The notes under the pieces are model-generated. The model saw only the letters and a program-made list of their open reading frames with translations. It ran no database searches and was not told the origin of the DNA. Positions 59,197 through 64,000 of a stretch of DNA of 64,000 nt are shown here, piece by piece (the first letter of the stretch is position 1; each line of letters opens with the position of its first letter). A program made the translations under genes and the position numbers. The stretch is from positions 62,001 through 126,000 of the forward strand of contig JAJNDK010000007.1 in the NCBI GenBank assembly GCA_021156365.1. Reading direction: 5' to 3'. This stretch comes from Bacteroidota bacterium (GTDB lineage Bacteria > Bacteroidota > Bacteroidia > B-17B0 > Aurantibacillaceae).

Positions 59197-60357
59197 TTAT
59201 TTCATTTTAGCGGTTGAGAATTCGACAAGCAGCTTTTTCACCTCTGTGTATTTGGTCAGGGGGAGGGTTTTGCCGATATCATACACATCGTGGTAAGCTT
59301 TTATCCCTCCCATTGTATAAATGAAAAAAGCAGGAACCCCTTTTTCCGTGAACCAGTAATGATCACTGTTGGCCGCTTTTCCACGGGATTTTACCAGGGG
59401 AAGCAGTTTCCCGTTCTCATTGATCTGCTTCAGAAGCTCAAAATCGTTCTTATATTCCGTGGCATTTACCACTGTTATTCCCTCATCGCCTGTTCCCAGA
59501 AGATCAAGATTTACAAGAAAACGGATCTTCCCAAGCGGGAACAAGGGATGATCGACATAATATTTTGAGCCCAGCAGCCCTGCTTCCTCGCCGGCAAAGG
59601 CAATAAAGGCAACGGAATAAGCCGGTTTGTTCTTCGAAAAATGATCGATCAGGTTGATCAGCATAGATACGCCGCTGGCATTGTCATTGGCACCCGGAAA
59701 GATCGTTTCCTTTCCCATCATCCCGAGGTGATCATAATGTGCCGTGAAAACAATGAACGAATCGGGCTGCCTGCTGCCTTTGATAAATCCACATACATTC
59801 TGCAGCTTGAATTTTTTTTCCAGCTTACTTTCTATCCGGATATCGAGACTTTTTATTTCACCCGGGAAGGAGTCTTTCAGGAGCGTGATCGCCGTATATC
59901 CTGCCTGTTCGGTGGCAACACTCCAGGTAAGCTTTTTCTCTTTTTTTACCAGCACTGGCAGGCGCATGTTATTGGCAACCCAGGTGATACTGTCTTTTGG
60001 AAAAAAAGTGAAACTTCCTGAAACACCTTTGCTTTCGGGACCTACGATGTAATGAACCCCGGGGATCAGTTTTTTTTCACCCGCGATCACCGACATTTTT
60101 CCCGGGAAGGTATTTACATCCGTCGTGAAAAACTGAGAGTACGAGTGTTTATTGAGGGGTGTTAATAAATAGTCTTTATAAGTATTATTGAGATAAGTGG
60201 CCGCTTTTTCGTTGCCTTTTTTCACATAGCCTCTGCCGGCAAATTCTTTGGAAGTAAGCTTTTCAATTACTTTTCTGGCAAGCACAATATCTTCCGATTG
60301 TGAAAAAGAAGGACAACAGATGCTTACAAAAAGGAGCAGGCAGAATGAACGAAGCAT
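59197..60357 (-). CDS. M28 family metallopeptidase (exported)
   Basis: 386 residues with signal peptide MLRSFCLLLFVSICCPSFSQS. The zinc site is complete: H207 and D209 in TAHYDHLG, D225 in GANDNASG, E257/E258 in FAGEEAGLLGS, D285 in NLDLLG, and H356 in AYHDVYD. Members are di-zinc aminopeptidases acting in the periplasm or outside the cell. A protease-associated-type insertion occupies about residues 90-190. It directly precedes the 60358-61008 gene's stop with zero spacing, suggesting an operon. Confidence 0.94.
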   Translation of the reverse strand: MLRSFCLLLFVSICCPSFSQSEDIVLARKVIEKLTSKEFAGRGYVKKGNEKAATYLNNTYKDYLLTPLNKHSYSQFFTTDVNTFPGKMSVIAGEKKLIPGVHYIVGPESKGVSGSFTFFPKDSITWVANNMRLPVLVKKEKKLTWSVATEQAGYTAITLLKDSFPGEIKSLDIRIESKLEKKFKLQNVCGFIKGSRQPDSFIVFTAHYDHLGMMGKETIFPGANDNASGVSMLINLIDHFSKNKPAYSVAFIAFAGEEAGLLGSKYYVDHPLFPLGKIRFLVNLDLLGTGDEGITVVNATEYKNDFELLKQINENGKLLPLVKSRGKAANSDHYWFTEKGVPAFFIYTMGGIKAYHDVYDIGKTLPLTKYTEVKKLLVEFSTAKMK

Positions 60358-61008
60358 TTATTGGAAGCGTTTTTGTGTGAGCGAATAGATCATCTTTACA
60401 AGCGGATGCTCCGGTTTCCAGGAATACAGATTTTTCAGGTTTTCCAGGTAATTCTCTGCATCTTCAGGTGTTTCGGTCAGGTTTAACTGATCGAGTGCGG
60501 CAGAAAATTCGGAAGCGCTTTGATGGAACAGCTCGTTGATCATCCGGTATTTGTCGTTAATGCCAAACTCCACTTTTTTACGCATGATCACTTTACTCTC
60601 TCCCGTTTTTTCTTCTTTATGCTCAGAGCTGATCTTTTGTGGCTCCGGTTTTTTCGCTGTTACAGGCTCCGGCTTGGCGGCAGTGATTACAGCGGGCTCC
60701 GGCTTCACTGTTTTTTCTTCCTGAGAACTATCCGGATCGGCAATTTCTGTAACAGTGCGCACCTCTTCCTGCTTATTGATGTTTTCCATTATCTTGAGAT
60801 GTACATTCAGATCGGAGAATTGTTCTTTTTGCTCGGAAACGAATTTATAGGCAGACAGGATCCGGATCAATTGTTCGCTTTCATGCAGCGTGTTTTCTAT
60901 TTCTTTTACGCTCAGGTTCAGGTTTTCGGGAGAAGAGAGGAGAGGCAGTAGTTTGAGCAGCTTTTCAGCCTGCTCACGCATTTTTTCTGCTAATACTTTT
61001 TTTTGCAT
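60358..61008 (-). CDS. Hypothetical protein with coiled coil and Pro/Glu-rich linker
   Basis: 216 residues. N-terminal coiled-coil helices (MREQAEKLLKLLPLLS..., SVKEIENTLHESEQLIRIL), a long disordered segment rich in K, E and P (VKPEPAVITAAKPEPVTAKKPEPQ, about 95-145), then a helical C-terminal domain (YRMINELFHQSASEFSAALDQLNLTETPEDAENYLENLKNLYSWKPEHPLVKMIYSLTQKRF). The C-terminal block is conserved in many Bacteroidota, but its function is unknown. It lies just upstream of the M28 peptidase and abuts it. Confidence 0.75.
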   Translation of the reverse strand: MQKKVLAEKMREQAEKLLKLLPLLSSPENLNLSVKEIENTLHESEQLIRILSAYKFVSEQKEQFSDLNVHLKIMENINKQEEVRTVTEIADPDSSQEEKTVKPEPAVITAAKPEPVTAKKPEPQKISSEHKEEKTGESKVIMRKKVEFGINDKYRMINELFHQSASEFSAALDQLNLTETPEDAENYLENLKNLYSWKPEHPLVKMIYSLTQKRFQ

Positions 61009-61113
61009 AGGCTATTTGCTAAATCAGAAACAACTTCTTAAAATTACATTTATTTTTACAGCTTTAACGTGATGGCTTTTATTTTCATTTCACGTTTTAT
61101 AAACAATTAACAG

Positions 61114-61686
61114 ATGTTTTTAGAGAACATAAAAAGCGGGCCGCATCGCAAAGGCTGGATAGAAGTAATATGCGGAAGTATGTTCTCAGGCAAAACGGAA
61201 GAGCTGATCAGGAGAATGAAGCGCGCCCAGTTTGCCAAACAGAAAGTAGAGATCTTCAAGCCCTCCATTGATACCCGCTACGATGAAATAAACGTGGTGA
61301 GCCATAATTCAAACAGCATTGTTTCCACACCTGTTCCCTCCAGCTCCAATATCCTGTTGCTCACAACGGATGTAGATGTGGTAGGGATCGATGAGGCGCA
61401 ATTCTTTGATGAAGGGATCGTAACCGTTTGCAACAAACTGGCTGAGAATGGTGTACGTGTGATCGTAGCCGGCCTCGATATGGATTACACGGGGAAGCCG
61501 TTTGGTCCCATCCCGGCCTTACTTGCCTGTGCAGAGTACGTAACAAAGGTGCACGCCATCTGCATGCGTTGCGGGAATCCGGCTCTGTTCTCGCACCGGA
61601 AAACAGCCGACACATCGCTTGTGCTGCTGGGCGAAATAGAAAGTTATGAGCCGCTTTGCAGAGAGTGTTTCAACAAAGAAAAATAA
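61114..61686 (+). CDS. tdk: Thymidine kinase
   Basis: 190 residues, standard for type II thymidine kinases. Walker A GSMFSGKT (21-28), the Walker B-like [14 protein letters not shown] (about 90-105), the lasso loop [35 protein letters not shown] with two cysteines, and a second pair CRECF near the C terminus forming the structural zinc site. It phosphorylates thymidine for salvage in the cytoplasm. It reads divergently from the 60358-61008 gene. Confidence 0.97.
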   Translation: MFLENIKSGPHRKGWIEVICGSMFSGKTEELIRRMKRAQFAKQKVEIFKPSIDTRYDEINVVSHNSNSIVSTPVPSSSNILLLTTDVDVVGIDEAQFFDEGIVTVCNKLAENGVRVIVAGLDMDYTGKPFGPIPALLACAEYVTKVHAICMRCGNPALFSHRKTADTSLVLLGEIESYEPLCRECFNKEK

Positions 61687-61755
61687 GGAACCGTTTTTAC
61701 GAATAGTGAAACCCGACAAGGCAATAAATTCAGTATCTTGTCGTATTATTAAAAA

Positions 61756-62358
61756 GTGAAGTCCACCTCTAACATATTTATTCTTCTGATCATTTTGTTT
61801 TTGAGTGCCTGCAGTGGGTATTCGAAGCTTTCCAAAAACCAGAAAAAATGGGTGCGCAAACATCCTTTTGCAGCATTGAAAGTAAAGAAGATCAACCAGC
61901 GTACGGATGTTGTTTATGCCTATGTGAAAAGTAAGAACCTGCTCGATTCCTTTGAAAATGGAGGAAAGCTGGACGCATACCGGCATATTTATTACATGGC
62001 TATGCTGGCGCAAAAAATAAACCCCGGGAAATTAAGATCTCTCGGAGAAGCGCACGAAGAAGACAATTACCTCGATTATTTGAAAGGAAAATATGAGAAC
62101 GGGGAACCGCCCGATAGCCTGTCCTGTGTAATGGATATTTTCAATAATTCGGTTGGGATAGAGTTGGTGGATGATGCCAGCAAAACCCTTTCGCCCGAAG
62201 CTTTATCGAAAAAATGCATGGATGCGATACGAAGCGGTCAGGCCTGGTTTTTCCGGCGCGATGAAAAAGGCAATTATGTCAATTGCCACGGAACGGTTAT
62301 CGATATGGCCTCCTACAAAGGAAAATGGAACATTCCCAAATGTTTGGTGCAGCGGTAA
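61756..62358 (+). CDS. Lipoprotein with DxxRH motif (DUF6973-like)
   Basis: 200 residues from GTG 61756. Lipoprotein signal (IILFLSAC, modified C19). The central motif GGKLDAYRHIYYMAMLAQKINPGKLRSLGEAHEEDNY (about 75-110) matches a pattern I associate with DUF6973-type proteins (DAxRHxxW...AHE), where D, R/H and H/E may form an enzyme site. DUF6973 domains often occur in toxins and surface proteins, but here it stands alone as a lipoprotein. Function unknown. Confidence 0.65.
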   Translation: MKSTSNIFILLIILFLSACSGYSKLSKNQKKWVRKHPFAALKVKKINQRTDVVYAYVKSKNLLDSFENGGKLDAYRHIYYMAMLAQKINPGKLRSLGEAHEEDNYLDYLKGKYENGEPPDSLSCVMDIFNNSVGIELVDDASKTLSPEALSKKCMDAIRSGQAWFFRRDEKGNYVNCHGTVIDMASYKGKWNIPKCLVQR

Positions 62359-62365
62359 AAAACTT

Positions 62366-62373
62366 TATTTTTG
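62366..62373 (+). promoter_or_regulatory. -7 promoter box (TATTTTTG)
   Basis: Exact TAnnTTTG match ending 22 nt before the ATG at 62396. Confidence 0.45.
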
Positions 62374-62395
62374 ATGCAGGAAACGACAAATCAGT

Positions 62396-62983
62396 ATGAG
62401 CAGGATCCTGTTTTTTGTATACACATTTCTTTTTTCATTCGCTTTGTCAGGACAGGAACAGTTCTCTATCGGGCTGGGTGCCGAATATTCCGAGAATTTT
62501 TCCATACGTAATTATTCCGGAACGATACAGGTGGAAGTTCCGCTTGGCGACCGTTTCGGGATGAATTACAAGCTCGGTATCGGAGGCTCCACCGACAGGG
62601 TATTTTACCTGCATTCTCCGGTAGGAGCGGCTTTCGGGACTATTTTGCTGAAAAGCCTTGGCGGGAACAATTCGAGTGCTGTCAATACGATCGGTGTTTT
62701 GCTGATCGCCATCCCGGAAGGCATTACTTTTTATCCCAACCCGGATGCCGATATCAGGGTAGGAATTTATGTGGCTCCCTTAGGTTGTGATTACTGGTAT
62801 AAAAATTCAAACTATGAGTATTTCCGTTTCTCCGGTGAAGTGGGAGGGAAGGTGAAATTTCCATTGGGCAAGGATGACCGGATAGACCTGCAATTGCAGG
62901 GAGGACTTCGGTACCTGTACCGCAACAAAGTAATAGAGCCCTTTTTTATCCATGCCGGGGCCGGCCTATCCTTCAATTTTTAA
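62396..62983 (+). CDS. Outer-membrane beta-barrel protein, small
   Basis: 195 residues with signal peptide MSRILFFVYTFLFSFALSGQEQ. Eight-strand-like alternation and glycine-rich turns (FSIGLGAEYSENFSIRNYSGTIQVEVPLGDRFGMNYKLGIGG, FFIHAGAGLSFNF with terminal aromatic) indicate a small OmpA/OmpW-type barrel. No functional motif is visible. It is flanked by two promoter boxes and is likely a single-gene unit. Confidence 0.72.
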   Translation: MSRILFFVYTFLFSFALSGQEQFSIGLGAEYSENFSIRNYSGTIQVEVPLGDRFGMNYKLGIGGSTDRVFYLHSPVGAAFGTILLKSLGGNNSSAVNTIGVLLIAIPEGITFYPNPDADIRVGIYVAPLGCDYWYKNSNYEYFRFSGEVGGKVKFPLGKDDRIDLQLQGGLRYLYRNKVIEPFFIHAGAGLSFNF

Positions 62984-63022
62984 GAAAGCGTTTTTTAACT
63001 TGACTCTTTGTACCGTAAAGAC

Positions 63023-63030
63023 TACATTTG
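63023..63030 (+). promoter_or_regulatory. -7 promoter box (TACATTTG) with -33 TTG
   Basis: Exact TAnnTTTG match with TTG at 63000-63002, 20 nt upstream, as the -33 element. It ends 4 nt before the ATG at 63035 and lies inside the longer frame from 63008, excluding that start. Confidence 0.7.
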
Positions 63031-63034
63031 TAGA

Positions 63035-63529
63035 ATGTACACAGCAACGGTAAATAATACTTCTTATAAGGTCGAAAAAGAAGGCAATAACTTAACGGTA
63101 AATGGCGAAAAGATCAGCCTCGATACCTTTGAAGTTACTTCTTCCTCTTTTCATATCCTGAAAAATAATGTTTCATACAATGTGGATGTGATCAGGGTGA
63201 ACAAAGAAGAGAAAACAGCGCTTATTCGTGTGAACGGAAACAAATACGAAGTGAAAGTAACCGATAAGTTTGACGAGCTCCTGAAGAACCTTGGGATGGA
63301 TTCGCTGGCTGCGAAAAAGGTCAATAATATCAAAGCGCCAATGCCGGGCCTGGTATTGAACATCATTGCGAAAGAAGGTGATACCGTGAAAAAAGGCGAT
63401 CCGCTATTGGTGCTGGAAGCCATGAAGATGGAGAATATCCTGAAGTCGCCAACGGATGGAGTGGTAAAGCGGATTGCAGTGACGAAAGGAATTGCAGTAG
63501 AAAAAAATCAATTACTGATCGAATTTTAA
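63035..63529 (+). CDS. Biotin/lipoyl attachment protein (biotin carboxyl carrier of an acyl-CoA carboxylase)
   Basis: 164 residues from the ATG at 63035. The C-terminal swinging domain has APMPGLVLNIIAKEGDTVKKGDPLLVLEAMKMEN (about 101-134), with the biotinylated lysine K131 in EAMKMEN. The N-terminal 90 residues (VNNTSYKVEKEGNNLTVNGEKISLD...) are a beta-rich adaptor as in propionyl/acetyl-CoA carboxylase small subunits. The carboxylase subunits are not in the window. The promoter box abuts the start, so the mRNA may be leaderless. Confidence 0.93.
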   Translation: MYTATVNNTSYKVEKEGNNLTVNGEKISLDTFEVTSSSFHILKNNVSYNVDVIRVNKEEKTALIRVNGNKYEVKVTDKFDELLKNLGMDSLAAKKVNNIKAPMPGLVLNIIAKEGDTVKKGDPLLVLEAMKMENILKSPTDGVVKRIAVTKGIAVEKNQLLIEF

Positions 63530-63540
63530 AACTTCAGACC

Positions 63541-64000
63541 ATGAGCGATAGTCGCAGAGATTTTTTGAGAAAAGGAGCCCTCCTGTCACTGAGTGGCCTT
63601 GCGGGTTCTGCATTGGGAAATGAGAGTGCTGAAAAACTGGAAACTTTAGGATCTTTTGCAAACGGTACTGATGGAGGAAAATTCACACTTCCTGTTCTTC
63701 CTTATGCCTACGATGCACTGGAGCCTTTTATCGATCAGCAGACCATGGTGATCCATCACAGCAAGCATCACCAGGCATATGTGGATAATCTCAATAAAGC
63801 ATTGAACGGCTATACCGGTAAGGATATAAAATCGCCACAAACGTTTCAGAGCATTTTTGATGTGGCGTCAAAAATTCCTGCTCCTCTCCGCAACAATGCA
63901 GGCGGACATTACAACCATTCGCTGTTCTGGACGCTCATGAAAGAGAACAAGGATAACAAGCCTAATCTGCCAACGGGAAAATTAGCGGATGCTATTACTG
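63541..64000 (+). CDS. Fe/Mn superoxide dismutase with a Tat-type signal, 3' truncated by window edge
   Basis: The frame is open from ATG 63541 to the end of the window (153 codons visible). The N terminus MSDSRRDFLRKGALLSLSGLAGSALG has an RRxFL twin-arginine motif, a hydrophobic stretch and an AxG cleavage region, so export by the Tat system is predicted. The SOD domain begins about residue 48: FTLPVLPYAYDALEPFID, then the metal ligand H72 in MVIHHSKHHQAYV and H126 in GGHYNHSLFW. The later aspartate and histidine ligands lie beyond the window. It starts 12 nt after the biotin carrier stop. A folded metalloprotein exported by Tat would protect the envelope from superoxide. Confidence 0.93.
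   Translation, partial: MSDSRRDFLRKGALLSLSGLAGSALGNESAEKLETLGSFANGTDGGKFTLPVLPYAYDALEPFIDQQTMVIHHSKHHQAYVDNLNKALNGYTGKDIKSPQTFQSIFDVASKIPAPLRNNAGGHYNHSLFWTLMKENKDNKPNLPTGKLADAIT

Overview
The window comes from a member of the Bacteroidota, probably an environmental Sphingobacteriia/Chitinophagia-like lineage. The signs are type IX secretion (T9SS) C-terminal sorting domains, a PorP/SprF-type protein, a PorE-like TPR/propeller/OmpA protein, Bacteroidota-restricted families (DUF2480, DUF5606, DUF4129/DUF4350-like proteins), few Shine-Dalgarno sites, and repeated use of the Bacteroidota promoter -7 box TAnnTTTG. That box was used to correct several start codons. No rRNA, tRNA, cas gene or intact transposase was recognised. 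The window opens inside a T9SS cargo gene and ends inside a superoxide dismutase gene.

Layout. 1-4.8 kb: end of a T9SS cargo, fabI, a transaldolase-like/CBS fusion, a YhcG-type (DUF1016) nuclease with palindromes beside and inside it, DUF2480, and a LolA-like protein. 5.0-9.2 kb: phosphate-type porin and two tandem Pit transporters. 9.4-13.0 kb: small membrane ORF, LpxH-like metallophosphoesterase, GT-B glycosyltransferase and family 1 glycosidase. 13.1-13.65 kb: a 13-unit array of 43-bp hairpin repeats between convergent genes. 13.7-15.2 kb: Kdo genes (kdsB and a KdsC-like phosphatase). 15.3-23.5 kb: a 2347-residue PKD/Ig-like T9SS adhesin followed by its PorP/SprF-like partner. 23.6-35.7 kb: an unknown protein, a possible primase-fold protein, a transglutaminase, a PLD lipoprotein, two secreted TonB-C proteins, a lipoprotein/barrel/T9SS cargo operon, msrB and sdpR-sdpI. 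35.8-42.2 kb: SPFH-GYF protein and zinc-ribbon partner, DUF5606, DUF502, a coiled-coil protein and the PorE-like protein. 42.2-48.9 kb: FAD oxidoreductase, RDD, SpoIIM, DUF4129, DUF4350 and MoxR. 48.9-64 kb: a frameshifted ORF6N gene, MBOAT, DedA, rhodanese, L,D-transpeptidase, GT2, a propeller histidine kinase, M28 peptidase, tdk, a biotin carrier and a Tat-exported SOD.

Much of the window is cell-envelope biology: LPS/Kdo supply, surface adhesion through T9SS, periplasmic remodelling, phosphate uptake, and the membrane-protein/MoxR cluster.

The most unusual signal concerns two unrelated gene families, the YhcG/DUF1016 nuclease and the ORF6N protein. Each has an extragenic palindrome 27-40 bp upstream of its start, and each carries a related palindrome inside its own coding sequence. 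In both, the internal palindrome lies at codons for an LRxQ peptide followed shortly by SW. Other leads are the 43-bp hairpin array, the three-module super-repeat of the giant adhesin, the transaldolase-CBS fusion with an altered active site, several genes whose promoter box ends 4-5 nt before the ATG, and a primase-like DxD/GGFH protein.
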